Shown: one piece after another, positions 15,400 through 23,724 of the stretch
Numbering within the stretch: the stretch's first letter is position 1
Layout: every line of letters begins with the position of its first letter
NCBI GenBank assembly: GCA_040514355.1
Contig: JBEVCF010000100.1
Coordinates: 1 to 23,746 of the forward strand
Source: Opacimonas sp040514355
Lineage (GTDB): Bacteria > Pseudomonadota > Gammaproteobacteria > Enterobacterales > Alteromonadaceae
DNA: 23,746 bases
Direction: 5' to 3'
The notes under the pieces: generated by a model
The model's input: only the letters and a program-made list of their open reading frames with translations
The model's database searches: none
Told to the model about the DNA's origin: nothing
Translations under genes and position numbers: made by a program

Positions 15400-16587
15400 T
15401 TAAATCATTTCTACTGCCAATGCAACCGCTTCACCGCCACCTATGCACAATGTCGCAATGCCTCTTTTTAATCCCCTTTGCTGTAGGGCATAAATAAGTG
15501 TGACCAAAATCCGTGCCCCTGATGCACCGATAGGATGGCCTAGGGCACATGCTCCACCATTGACGTTGACCTTATCCAATGGAATTTGCAAACGATCGAC
15601 TGTCGCCATGGTAACCATGGCAAAAGCTTCGTTGATCTCCCACAAATCCACTTCGTCAACTGACCATTGCAACTGCTGCAGTAAGTCCTGTACAGCGCCG
15701 ATTGGCGCAATAGTAAAATCCTCCGGCGCCATGGCATGCGTGGTATAACCCACGATATGTGCAAGTGGCAGTATGTTTTCTGCTTGTGCGGTTTGTGCAT
15801 CCATCACAAGTAATGCGGCCGCACCATCAGAAATAGAGCTAGCATTAGCGGCTGTAATCGTCCCACCTTTGGCAAAAGCAGGACGCAAGTGCGGAATTTT
15901 GTCTGGACGCGCTTGACTGGGGTTTTCATCAACCGAAACCATAAGCGTTTCGCGACGCGTCACAATTTCAATCGGTACAATTTCATCAGCAAAGGCATCT
16001 GTATCTATCGCCTGTTGAGCTTTGGCTAATGATGACAATGCATACGCATCCATTTGTTCGCGCGAGTAATGTAAACTATCTGCTTTGTCTTGCGCAAAAC
16101 AGCCCATTGCTTTCCCGTCATAAGCATTTTCTAAACCGTCTAACATCATGTGATCGAGTGTGCGTTGGTGTCCCATTTTCTGGCCTTTACGCCCTTGAGG
16201 TAATAAAAATGGTGCATTACTCATCGACTCCATCCCACCTGCAATGACAGCTTTGGCTGACCCTGCACGGATCATATCGCTCGCTAACATGACGGCTTTG
16301 AGTCCAGAACCACATACTTTATTGATTGTTATCGCGCCAACAGACTGGTCAACCCCTGCTCCCAATGAGGCTTGTCTTGCAGGCGCTTGACCTAAACCAG
16401 CAGGCAGCACACAGCCCATAATGACTTCATCAATATGCTGAACTTTCGAATTTTCTATAACGGCACGAATGGCATGTGCCCCCAATTCTGTTGCAGGTAA
16501 TTGATGCAATACACCAAGAAAACTCCCTATTGCGGTTCGCTTAGCACTAACTATAACTGGGTACTTATGGGGCAAAATTTGTTTCAT
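15400..16587 (-). CDS. Acetyl-CoA C-acetyltransferase (thiolase)
   Basis: Biosynthetic-type thiolase interconverting acetoacetyl-CoA and two acetyl-CoA. Seen in 395 aa: PVIVSAKRTAIGSFLG at the N-terminus; nucleophilic Cys92 in NKVCGSGLKAV; GGMESMSNAPFLLP; EINEAFAM; the catalytic His in GHPIGASGAR; and the second Cys in LCIGGGEAVA at the end. Length matches the family. I chose the ATG at 16587: AGGAG (16598-16594) lies 6 nt before it, while the adjacent ATG at 16590 is only 3 nt away and an upstream ATG at 16620 would run through the regulatory palindrome. It is divergent from liuR across that palindrome, so likely in the same regulon, where it would convert the acetoacetyl-CoA arising from leucine breakdown. 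A histidine kinase gene follows 56 nt downstream. Confidence 0.93.
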   Translation of the reverse strand: MKQILPHKYPVIVSAKRTAIGSFLGVLHQLPATELGAHAIRAVIENSKVQHIDEVIMGCVLPAGLGQAPARQASLGAGVDQSVGAITINKVCGSGLKAVMLASDMIRAGSAKAVIAGGMESMSNAPFLLPQGRKGQKMGHQRTLDHMMLDGLENAYDGKAMGCFAQDKADSLHYSREQMDAYALSSLAKAQQAIDTDAFADEIVPIEIVTRRETLMVSVDENPSQARPDKIPHLRPAFAKGGTITAANASSISDGAAALLVMDAQTAQAENILPLAHIVGYTTHAMAPEDFTIAPIGAVQDLLQQLQWSVDEVDLWEINEAFAMVTMATVDRLQIPLDKVNVNGGACALGHPIGASGARILVTLIYALQQRGLKRGIATLCIGGGEAVALAVEMI

Positions 16588-16605
16588 CATGGACTCCTTG
16601 ACAAG

Positions 16606-16636
16606 TTTACGTAAATTCACTTTACGTAAACGTAAA
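16606..16636. promoter_or_regulatory. Putative LiuR operators between thiolase gene and liuR
   Basis: Two copies of the palindrome TTTACGTAAA (16606-16615 and 16621-16630) start 15 bp apart. The second is part of a 16-bp dyad, TTTACGT-AA-ACGTAAA (16621-16636), with perfect 7-bp arms. MerR-family regulators bind such dyads between the -35 and -10 elements. The position between divergent liuR and thiolase genes makes LiuR the likely binder and both directions the likely targets. Promoter hexamers could not be assigned with confidence. Confidence 0.65.
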
Positions 16637-16677
16637 CTTAATGTAAGTTAAATGCTAAGTATGTGCAACAAGTATGA

Positions 16678-17082
16678 GTGAAATTTGTGAATCAAGAGAC
16701 AACTATTAGTATCGGGGAGTTAGCAACGGAATTTGCCATTACAACACGTGCTATTCGTTTTTACGAAGAACAGGGTTTATTGCATCCCGTACGTTCCGGT
16801 CAGCAACGCATTTACTACACTAAAGATAGAGTTCGTCTAAAACTGATTCTGCGTGGCAAACGTTTAGGCTTCTCACTGGCAGAAATTAAAACCTTATTCG
16901 AGCTCTACGATACTAACCCGAACTCAGAAAAACAGTTGCAAACTTTACTGTCACTGACGGTTAAAAAACGCATGGTATTGCTGCAACAACTCAGCGATGT
17001 GCAAACGTTGCTCTCTGAGCTTGATGATGTTGAGGCGCGCTGTCAGGAAGAGTTAGCAGCGTTACAGGCCAACCAATCTTAA
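16678..17082 (+). CDS. liuR: MerR-family regulator LiuR of branched-chain acid catabolism
   Basis: MerR-type DNA-binding regulator of 134 aa, first gene of the leucine/isovalerate degradation operon. Seen: winged helix-turn-helix ISIGELATEFAITTRAIRFYEEQGLL (about 10-34), then SGQQRIYYTKDRVRLKLILRGKRLGFSLAEIKTLFELYD, and a C-terminal coiled coil from about residue 75 for dimerisation. The single Cys means it lacks the metal-binding cysteines of MerR/CueR relatives, in keeping with a CoA-ester or metabolite ligand. Start is GTG at 16678; a second in-frame GTG at 16687 is also possible and neither has a strong ribosome site. liuA follows 23 nt later. Putative binding dyads lie about 40 bp upstream, allowing autoregulation. 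Confidence 0.92.
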   Translation: MKFVNQETTISIGELATEFAITTRAIRFYEEQGLLHPVRSGQQRIYYTKDRVRLKLILRGKRLGFSLAEIKTLFELYDTNPNSEKQLQTLLSLTVKKRMVLLQQLSDVQTLLSELDDVEARCQEELAALQANQS

Positions 17083-17105
17083 CGACAGAAATACGGAGAT
17101 AAACT

Positions 17106-18275
17106 ATGCATGCCCCCTATCCCACTTTGAATTTCGAGCTCGGTGAAGACGTCGATATGTTGCGAGACATGGTGTATCAATTTGCACAGTCAGAGATTGC
17201 TCCTTTGGCTGCGCAAGCTGATGAAGCGAATAGCTTTCCCAATCAACTTTGGCCACAAATGGGCGCATTGGGATTATTGGGGATCACCGTCAGTGAACAG
17301 TACGGTGGCCCCGATATGGGATATTTGGCGCATACCGTCGCGATGGAAGAAATCTCACGTGCCTCTGGAGGCATAGGTCTGAGTTACGGGGCGCATTCCA
17401 ATCTTTGCGTTAACCAAATTTACAAAAACGGTAGTGCAGCACAACGTGAACAATACCTGCCAAAATTGATCAGTGGTGAACATATTGGTGCGCTGGCCAT
17501 GTCAGAGCCCAATGCTGGATCGGACGTAGTAAGTATGAAATTGCGTGCTGATAAACGCGGTGACGAATATGTGTTGAACGGCAATAAAATGTGGATCACC
17601 AATGGTCCTGATGCGCATGTTTTCGTGATTTATGCAAAAACAGATTCGTCTGCCGGTTCTCGTGGAATTACCGCTTTTATTGTAGAAAAAAACACACCGG
17701 GGTTCTCCCAAGCACAAAAACTAGACAAGCTTGGCATGCGTTCATCCAATACCTGTGAATTAGTATTTGAAGACTGTGTCGTACATAAAGATCACATTTT
17801 AGGGGAAGAAGGTGGCGGTGTTGCCGTCCTGATGTCAGGCCTTGATTACGAACGTCTTGTATTATCTGGTGGCCCCTTGGGTTTAATGCAAGCTTGTATG
17901 GATGTGGTGACGCCCTATATTCACGACCGTCAACAATTTGGTCAGTCCATCGGTCAGTTTCAATTGATCCAGGGCAAGGTTGCAGACATGTATACACAAA
18001 TGAATGCAGCACGCGCTTATGTCTATGCAGTCGCCAAAGCCTGTGACCGAGGCGAAACAACACGCAAAGACGCCGCTGGAGCCATTTTATACTCCGCTGA
18101 ACTGGCGACCAAAATGGCGTTAGATGCCATACAAATCTTGGGTGGTAATGGGTACATCAATGAATATCCCACTGGGCGCTTGTTGCGTGATGCAAAACTA
18201 TATGAAATCGGTGCTGGCACATCTGAAATCCGTCGCATGTTAATTGGACGTGAGTTGTTTAACGAATCTCGCTAG
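17106..18275 (+). CDS. liuA: Isovaleryl-CoA dehydrogenase
   Basis: FAD-dependent acyl-CoA dehydrogenase oxidising isovaleryl-CoA to 3-methylcrotonyl-CoA, electrons passing to ETF; third step of leucine breakdown. Seen in 389 aa: N-terminal helical domain; GALAMSEPNAGSDVVSMKLRA and KMWITNGPDAHVFVIYAKT in the beta domain; and GLDYERLVLSGGPLGLMQ with Glu249 in the position of the catalytic base that is special to isovaleryl-CoA dehydrogenases (most other acyl-CoA dehydrogenases carry the base near the C-terminus). It ends with QILGGNGYINEYPTGRLLRDAKLYEIGAGTSEIRRMLIGREL, which binds FAD. GGAG lies 8 nt before the ATG. liuB follows after 8 nt, its ribosome site overlapping this stop codon. Confidence 0.96.
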   Translation: MHAPYPTLNFELGEDVDMLRDMVYQFAQSEIAPLAAQADEANSFPNQLWPQMGALGLLGITVSEQYGGPDMGYLAHTVAMEEISRASGGIGLSYGAHSNLCVNQIYKNGSAAQREQYLPKLISGEHIGALAMSEPNAGSDVVSMKLRADKRGDEYVLNGNKMWITNGPDAHVFVIYAKTDSSAGSRGITAFIVEKNTPGFSQAQKLDKLGMRSSNTCELVFEDCVVHKDHILGEEGGGVAVLMSGLDYERLVLSGGPLGLMQACMDVVTPYIHDRQQFGQSIGQFQLIQGKVADMYTQMNAARAYVYAVAKACDRGETTRKDAAGAILYSAELATKMALDAIQILGGNGYINEYPTGRLLRDAKLYEIGAGTSEIRRMLIGRELFNESR

Positions 18276-18283
18276 GAATCAAT

Positions 18284-19888
18284 ATGACGATATTAACCAG
18301 TTCAGTGTTCGTCCAATCAGAACAATTCCAACGCAACCATGCGGCAATGAAGCAACAGGTTACTGCGCTGTCTGAATTACTCAACCATATCGCGTTAGGT
18401 GGCCCAGAGCATGCGCGAGCAAAACATCTTGCCCGTGGCAAGTTACTTGCCCGAGAGCGAATCGAACAGGTCCTTGATCCGGGTTCCCCGTTTTTAGAAA
18501 TCAGCCAATTAGCCGCCTTTCAAGTGTATGATGAAGATGTGCCTTGTGCTGGGGTCGTCGCGGGGATAGGTCAAGTTTCTGGTATCACTTGTATGATTGT
18601 CGCAAATGATGCAACCGTCAAGGGAGGCACTTATTATCCATTGACGGTGAAAAAACATTTACGAGCCCAAGAAATTGCTTCTCAGAATCATCTACCTTGT
18701 ATTTATATGGTAGACTCCGGTGGCGCTAATTTGCCTCGCCAAGATGATGTATTTCCTGATAAAGAACACTTTGGTCGCATCTTTTTCAACCAAGCCAACT
18801 TGTCGGCACGCAATATTCCTCAAATTGCGGTGGTCATGGGGTCATGTACGGCAGGCGGCGCCTATGTGCCAGCGATGGCCGATGAGTCGATTATTGTCAA
18901 AGAGCAAGGGACGATTTTTTTAGGCGGTCCCCCTTTGGTAAAAGCCGCGACAGGTGAAATTGTCAGTGCCGAAGCACTAGGAGGTGGAGATGTCCATACT
19001 CGGGTCTCAGGGGTGGTCGATCACTTGGCCAATAACGATGTCCACGCACTCGCGTTAACCCGTGACGTGGTCGCCAATTTACACGTACAACGTCCCGAAG
19101 TCGCGCGTCAAACACCGCAACCGCCTCGTTACGCAACAGAAGAAATCTATGGCATCATCCCCGCTGATCCCAAGCAACCCTATGATGTACGAGACGTTAT
19201 TGCTCGTATCGTTGACGATTCAGCCTTTCATGAATTTAAAGCGCGCTTTGGTACCACTTTGGTCACGGGATTTGCGCATATTGATGGTTATCAAGTGGGG
19301 ATTGTTGCTAACAATGGCATTTTGTTTTCAGAATCTGCCCAGAAAGGGGCACATTTTGTACAACTGTGTTCACAACGTGGGATCCCATTAGTTTTTTTAC
19401 AAAATATCACGGGCTTTATGGTCGGTCAGCAATACGAAGCCGGTGGTATCGCCAAACACGGCGCCAAAATGGTCACCGCTGTAGCTTGTGCTAAAGTGCC
19501 TAAACTCACAATTTTGATCGGTGGCAGTTTTGGAGCGGGAAACTACGGGATGTGTGGGCGTGCTTATGACCCGCGTTTTCTATTCATGTGGCCCAATGCG
19601 CGCATCTCGGTCATGGGTGGCGAACAAGCTGCAGGTGTCTTAGCCCAAGTAAAGCAAGACCAGTTACAAGCCCAAGGCACGTGTATGTCAGATGATGAAC
19701 TAGCCGCCTTCAAGCAACCCATCATCGATAACTATGAACATCAAGGTCACCCCTACTATGCCTCGGCCCGCTTGTGGGACGATGGCGTCATCGATCCTGC
19801 AGATACGCGCCACGTGCTCGCTTATTGCTTGCACATTGTTCATCAAGCACCAGCTGAAGCAACTCACTTCGGCGTTTTCCGGATGTAA
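18284..19888 (+). CDS. liuB: Methylcrotonyl-CoA carboxylase, carboxyltransferase (beta) subunit
   Basis: Carboxyltransferase subunit of 3-methylcrotonyl-CoA carboxylase; it transfers CO2 from biotin on LiuD to 3-methylcrotonyl-CoA, giving 3-methylglutaconyl-CoA. Seen in 534 aa, the normal length: N-terminal crotonase-fold half with ARGKLLARERIEQVLDPGSPFLEI, the acyl-CoA site VDSGGANLPRQDDVFPD and MGSCTAGGAYVPAM; C-terminal half with FLQNITGFMVGQQYEAGGIAKHGAKMVTAVACAKVPK, IGGSFGAGNYGMCGRAYDPRFLFMWPNARISVMGGEQAAGVL, the carboxybiotin-binding region. The ribosome site AGGAA is in the stop region of liuA and suggests translational coupling. liuC follows after 17 nt. Confidence 0.96.
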   Translation: MTILTSSVFVQSEQFQRNHAAMKQQVTALSELLNHIALGGPEHARAKHLARGKLLARERIEQVLDPGSPFLEISQLAAFQVYDEDVPCAGVVAGIGQVSGITCMIVANDATVKGGTYYPLTVKKHLRAQEIASQNHLPCIYMVDSGGANLPRQDDVFPDKEHFGRIFFNQANLSARNIPQIAVVMGSCTAGGAYVPAMADESIIVKEQGTIFLGGPPLVKAATGEIVSAEALGGGDVHTRVSGVVDHLANNDVHALALTRDVVANLHVQRPEVARQTPQPPRYATEEIYGIIPADPKQPYDVRDVIARIVDDSAFHEFKARFGTTLVTGFAHIDGYQVGIVANNGILFSESAQKGAHFVQLCSQRGIPLVFLQNITGFMVGQQYEAGGIAKHGAKMVTAVACAKVPKLTILIGGSFGAGNYGMCGRAYDPRFLFMWPNARISVMGGEQAAGVLAQVKQDQLQAQGTCMSDDELAAFKQPIIDNYEHQGHPYYASARLWDDGVIDPADTRHVLAYCLHIVHQAPAEATHFGVFRM

Positions 19889-19905
19889 CCCTAAGGAGCA
19901 CACTG

Positions 19906-20700
19906 ATGTTAGACGATGCAATTTTATACAACGCAACTGCGGGTGTGGCAACGGTCACAATCAGTAGGGCCGACAAGCACAACGCGTTTAATGACAAAAT
20001 GTTATGTGCTTTAACCAATGCGTTCAACTGTGCTAAAGAAGACGCTTCAGTACGCGTAATCATACTGCAAAGTGTGGGTGATACGTTTAGTGCGGGCGCT
20101 GATCTGCACTGGATGAAACGAATGGTGAACTATTCCGAAGCAGAAAATCGCGCTGACGCAACCGTGTTAGCTCACATGCTCAATACGCTGTATCACTGTC
20201 CCAAACCCACAATTGCCAAAATACAAGGTGCTGCATTTGGTGGTGCGTTAGGCTTAATTGCCTGTTGTGATATCGCGATCGCCACAAAACTCAGTAAGTT
20301 TTGTTTAAGTGAAGTTAAACTCGGACTAGCGCCGGCTACTATCGCACCGTATGTCATCGAGGCCATTGGTGTGCGCGCAGCCAAACGCTACATGCAAAGT
20401 GCAGAGGTATTTAGCGCAGCTACAGCGCATAAATTAGGACTATTAACTGAAGTTGTATCCGAAACAGAATTGGATGAACAGGTCTCAACGTTTGTACAAT
20501 TGTTTTTACACAATGGGCCACAGGCCATGGCTGCTACCAAAGCGCTGATCAGCCACTGTACCACCCATCCACTGGATGAAGCATTGATTGACCATACTAG
20601 CCGTTTAATTGCGCAACTGCGTGTTTCACCTGAGGGTCAAGAAGGATTGAACGCTTTCTTTGACAAACGTGCTGCAAGTTGGCGACAACAGGAGTTATAA
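19906..20700 (+). CDS. liuC: Methylglutaconyl-CoA hydratase
   Basis: Crotonase-family enzyme hydrating 3-methylglutaconyl-CoA to (S)-HMG-CoA. Seen in 264 aa: VATVTISRADKHNAFNDKM near the N-terminus; FSAGADLHWMKRM, the oxyanion-hole stretch typical of methylglutaconyl-CoA hydratases; GAAFGGALGLIACCDIAIA with the second oxyanion Gly; and SEVKLGLAPATIAPYV. AAGGAG lies 9 nt upstream of the ATG. Its stop (20698-20700) abuts the ATG of liuD directly, and the liuD ribosome site (AGGAG) is within its last codons, so translation of the two is probably coupled. Specificity is supported mainly by operon context, as crotonases are hard to separate by sequence alone. Confidence 0.94.
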   Translation: MLDDAILYNATAGVATVTISRADKHNAFNDKMLCALTNAFNCAKEDASVRVIILQSVGDTFSAGADLHWMKRMVNYSEAENRADATVLAHMLNTLYHCPKPTIAKIQGAAFGGALGLIACCDIAIATKLSKFCLSEVKLGLAPATIAPYVIEAIGVRAAKRYMQSAEVFSAATAHKLGLLTEVVSETELDEQVSTFVQLFLHNGPQAMAATKALISHCTTHPLDEALIDHTSRLIAQLRVSPEGQEGLNAFFDKRAASWRQQEL

Positions 20701-22689
20701 ATGATCACGACCTTATTAATTGCCAATCGCGGTGAAATTGCCTGTCGGATCATGCGTACAGCTCAACGCATGGGGATCAAAACTATCGCCGTGTACTCTG
20801 AAGCCGATGCCAAAGCCCAGCATGTTAAGTTGGCGGATGAAGCCTTTTGTATTGGTGCCCCAAGCCCTGCCGAGTCATATTTAAACATAGATAAAATTTT
20901 GGATGTTGCTGTACGCAGTGGGGCAGATGCGATTCACCCCGGCTACGGCTTTTTGTCTGAGAATGCAGACTTTGCCGAACGTTGTACATCACTCAATATT
21001 ATTTTTTTGGGACCGTCCGCTAGTGCAATTGCAGCTATGGGGTCAAAAAGCGAAGCCAAAACCATCATGACGGAAGCCGGTGTGCCGCTTGTACCTGGCT
21101 ATCATGGCACGGAACAAGCACCAGAATTGTTGTATGAACAAGCCCAAAAAATTGGTTTTCCCGTACTGCTAAAAGCCGTCGCAGGTGGCGGTGGCAAAGG
21201 TATGCGCATCGTACATCAGGCGACTGAATTTCATACTGCATTGGCCGCTGCCAAACGCGAGGCGGCATCGAGTTTTGGCAATGATCACATGCTAGTTGAA
21301 AAGTATGTCGTTGGCCCTCGACATATTGAAATCCAAGTTTTCTTTGACAGCTTTGGTAATGGTGTGTACTTGCATGATCGCGATTGTAGTGTGCAACGAC
21401 GCTACCAAAAAATTATCGAAGAAGCACCCGCCCCTGGCTTACGTACTAGTACTAGGCAAGCCATGGGCGAAGCGGCAATTGCGGCGGGTAAAGCGATTGG
21501 CTATATCGGTGCGGGGACAGTCGAGTTCTTATTGGATGCCGATGAACAATTTTACTTTATGGAAATGAATACCCGCTTACAAGTTGAACATCCGGTTACC
21601 GAAGCAATTACAGGACAGGATTTGGTGCAATGGCAAATTCACATAGGTAATGGTGAACCCGTACCACTAACTCAATCCTCTATAGCGGTGAACGGCCATG
21701 CCTTTGAAGCAAGGATTTACGCCGAAGACCCCGCCAATGAATTTTTGCCCGATACGGGTGTATTACAGGTTTATCATGAACCTAGTCGGTCTCAATATGT
21801 TCGAGTGGATAGTGGTGTCGTCCAAGGCGATGAAATTTCTGTTTATTACGACCCGATGATCAGTAAAGTCATCACCCACGCGGATGATCGAAACCAAGCG
21901 CGCTTGCGCTTGGAGGCGGCGTTATCCGATTATCACATCGAAGGCTGTGCCACGAATATTGCGTATTTGCTCAATATTTTAAGACACCCTACATTTATCA
22001 ATGGCGCCGTGACCACCCATTTTATCGATGATTACCAACAAGCGTTATATCCCAACGCCCCCCTTGCGGATCATCATTTTCACGCGCTGGCTGCTTATTT
22101 GGTGCATACCCGACAGGTCGCTCTGCAACCTCGTCTGGCTAGTTCACTACCGTTGCAATGGCGCAATAACCTGCCCAGCGAAATACGACTACAGCTCTCT
22201 CATCAGACCCATGCTATAGATGCAACGCTACGTATCTCTGGCTCAGACACCCAAGTCGATGTTGCCGAACACTCCTTCGACATTGTGACAGAGGTCATCA
22301 ATGAACAGCTGTGGCGAGGTAGTATCAATAATCAATACCTGTCCGTACATTTCTATTCTGACCTTACCTACTACCCTAATCTTCAGTCAAACAAACTGGT
22401 GCTGTGGTATGGCGGTGACCAATATATCTGGTGCATACCTGCCTGGGATATCGGTCAGGCTCAGTCTGAAAATGACACCTCGGGGTGTGTAGCCCCGATG
22501 AATGGACGGGTTGTATCATTGGGTATGTCTGCTCCATTCACCGTTAAGCAAGGCGATACCATCATGGTCATTGAGGCGATGAAGATGGAACACAATATCC
22601 GAGCCCCTCAGGATGGTGTGATCACCGAGTATCTTTTCAGCGAAGGTGACTTGGTGGAAGGTGGTCAAGTTGTTGCAGTGTTTGAGTAA
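20701..22689 (+). CDS. liuD: Methylcrotonyl-CoA carboxylase, biotin (alpha) subunit
   Basis: Biotin carboxylase plus biotin carrier subunit of methylcrotonyl-CoA carboxylase; ATP and bicarbonate carboxylate the enzyme-bound biotin. Seen in 662 aa: LLIANRGEIACRIMRTA at the start; HPGYGFLSENADFAE; ATP-grasp glycine loop LLKAVAGGGGKGMRIV; HDRDCSVQRRYQKIIEEAPAP; and the active-site stretch MEMNTRLQVEHPVTE, all within residues 1-450. A poorly conserved linker domain comes next. The C-terminal carrier domain (about 595-662) has EAMKMEH with the biotinylated Lys628. Full length. It begins at the base after the liuC stop and is followed 11 nt later by liuE. Confidence 0.96.
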   Translation: MITTLLIANRGEIACRIMRTAQRMGIKTIAVYSEADAKAQHVKLADEAFCIGAPSPAESYLNIDKILDVAVRSGADAIHPGYGFLSENADFAERCTSLNIIFLGPSASAIAAMGSKSEAKTIMTEAGVPLVPGYHGTEQAPELLYEQAQKIGFPVLLKAVAGGGGKGMRIVHQATEFHTALAAAKREAASSFGNDHMLVEKYVVGPRHIEIQVFFDSFGNGVYLHDRDCSVQRRYQKIIEEAPAPGLRTSTRQAMGEAAIAAGKAIGYIGAGTVEFLLDADEQFYFMEMNTRLQVEHPVTEAITGQDLVQWQIHIGNGEPVPLTQSSIAVNGHAFEARIYAEDPANEFLPDTGVLQVYHEPSRSQYVRVDSGVVQGDEISVYYDPMISKVITHADDRNQARLRLEAALSDYHIEGCATNIAYLLNILRHPTFINGAVTTHFIDDYQQALYPNAPLADHHFHALAAYLVHTRQVALQPRLASSLPLQWRNNLPSEIRLQLSHQTHAIDATLRISGSDTQVDVAEHSFDIVTEVINEQLWRGSINNQYLSVHFYSDLTYYPNLQSNKLVLWYGGDQYIWCIPAWDIGQAQSENDTSGCVAPMNGRVVSLGMSAPFTVKQGDTIMVIEAMKMEHNIRAPQDGVITEYLFSEGDLVEGGQVVAVFE

Positions 22690-22700
22690 GAGGTGCCGCT

Positions 22701-23591
22701 ATGCATTACCCTGAACGCGTGAGTATTTTTGAAGTGGGTCCTCGTGACGGTTTACAAAATGAATCCCAACCGTTATCCGTTGCACAAAAAGTACAATTAA
22801 TTGAATCGTTGCAGGATATTGGTTGTCAGCGTATTGAAGCAGGTAGTTTTGTTTCACCCAAATGGGTGCCGCAAATGGCCGACTCAGCTAAAGTGTTTAC
22901 TCAAATCAAACGCCAAACGGGGGTAGTATATTCTGCGCTGACCCCTAATCTGCGCGGCTTGGAAGATGCTATCGCAGTAGGCGTTGATGAAGTAGCCGTA
23001 TTTGCTGGCGCATCAGAAGCGTTTTCACAAAAAAATATCAACTGCTCTATCGCCGAAAGTATCGAACGTTTTAAACCCGTTTTGGCACTTGCTCAGCATC
23101 ACAGTTTACCCGTGCGGGGTTATGTATCCACGGTATTGGGCTGTCCCTATCAAGGCGAAGTCGATATTCATCAAGTCAAATCGTTAACTGAAACACTACT
23201 AACGCTAGGGTGTTATGAGGTGTCTCTTGGCGATACGATTGGTGTCGGTACTCCCAAAGCCACAGCAGAATTATTATCGCTGTTAACCAAAGATATACCT
23301 GTTGACCGTCTGGCGGTGCATTTTCACAATACGTATGGACAAGCGTTAGCCAATATTTTGATCGCATTGCAACACGGCGTCACGACCATTGATTCTGCCA
23401 TCGCTGGCTTGGGTGGTTGTCCCTACGCCAAAGGCGCTAGCGGCAATGTAGCTACCGAAGATGTCGTGTACATGTGCGAAAACATGGGGATTGACACGGG
23501 TATCGATTTAGCGGCCGCTGTCGACGTGAGTAAAGAGATTTGCACGATACTCAAAAAACCAGTGCAATCAAATGTTAGTCAAGCATTGTAA
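22701..23591 (+). CDS. liuE: Hydroxymethylglutaryl-CoA lyase
   Basis: TIM-barrel lyase splitting HMG-CoA into acetyl-CoA and acetoacetate, the last step encoded by the operon. Seen in 296 aa: FEVGPRDGLQNE at 10-21 with catalytic Arg15 and metal ligand Asp16; EAGSFVSPKWVPQMAD; SLGDTIGVGTP; metal-binding HFHNTYGQA; and the signature GLGGCPYAKGASGN with the mobile-loop Cys240. AGAGGTG serves as ribosome site. Full length. It is the last gene of the operon in the window. No classical terminator with a T run directly follows. Confidence 0.96.
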   Translation: MHYPERVSIFEVGPRDGLQNESQPLSVAQKVQLIESLQDIGCQRIEAGSFVSPKWVPQMADSAKVFTQIKRQTGVVYSALTPNLRGLEDAIAVGVDEVAVFAGASEAFSQKNINCSIAESIERFKPVLALAQHHSLPVRGYVSTVLGCPYQGEVDIHQVKSLTETLLTLGCYEVSLGDTIGVGTPKATAELLSLLTKDIPVDRLAVHFHNTYGQALANILIALQHGVTTIDSAIAGLGGCPYAKGASGNVATEDVVYMCENMGIDTGIDLAAAVDVSKEICTILKKPVQSNVSQAL

Positions 23592-23638
23592 ACGTAGCCT
23601 AGAGAGGTGTGGGTCAGCGGGAACGCACACGGCTTACT
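23592..23638 (+). other. GC-rich stretch with imperfect hairpin after liuE
   Basis: Just after the liuE stop, GTGTG (23618-23622 region) can pair with CACAC about 14 nt later, flanked by AGCC and GGCT. The fold is imperfect and no T run follows, so it is not a canonical intrinsic terminator. It contrasts with the very AT-rich bases after it. I cannot assign a function. Confidence 0.25.
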
Positions 23639-23677
23639 CAGCGCCATTTATCAGCATATATTATCTAAACTATTAAT

Positions 23678-23724
23678 TTTTATACTTTATTTTGGTCACA
23701 TTTATTTACAACTAAAGTATAAAA
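23678..23724. repeat. 12-bp perfect inverted repeat in AT-rich right end
   Basis: TTTTATACTTTA (23678-23689) and TAAAGTATAAAA (23713-23724) are exact reverse complements separated by 23 bp. The 36-bp centre-to-centre geometry is about 3.4 helical turns, so it could be a pair of half sites or operators for a gene to the right of the window. In such AT-rich DNA chance is not excluded. No gene is seen from 23592 to the end. Confidence 0.45.

Noticed and set aside
16590..16620. Upstream start for the thiolase (ATG at 16620), adding 11 residues.
   Set aside because: It would place the ribosome site and regulatory palindrome in coding sequence; the AGGAG at 16598-16594 fits the ATG at 16587.
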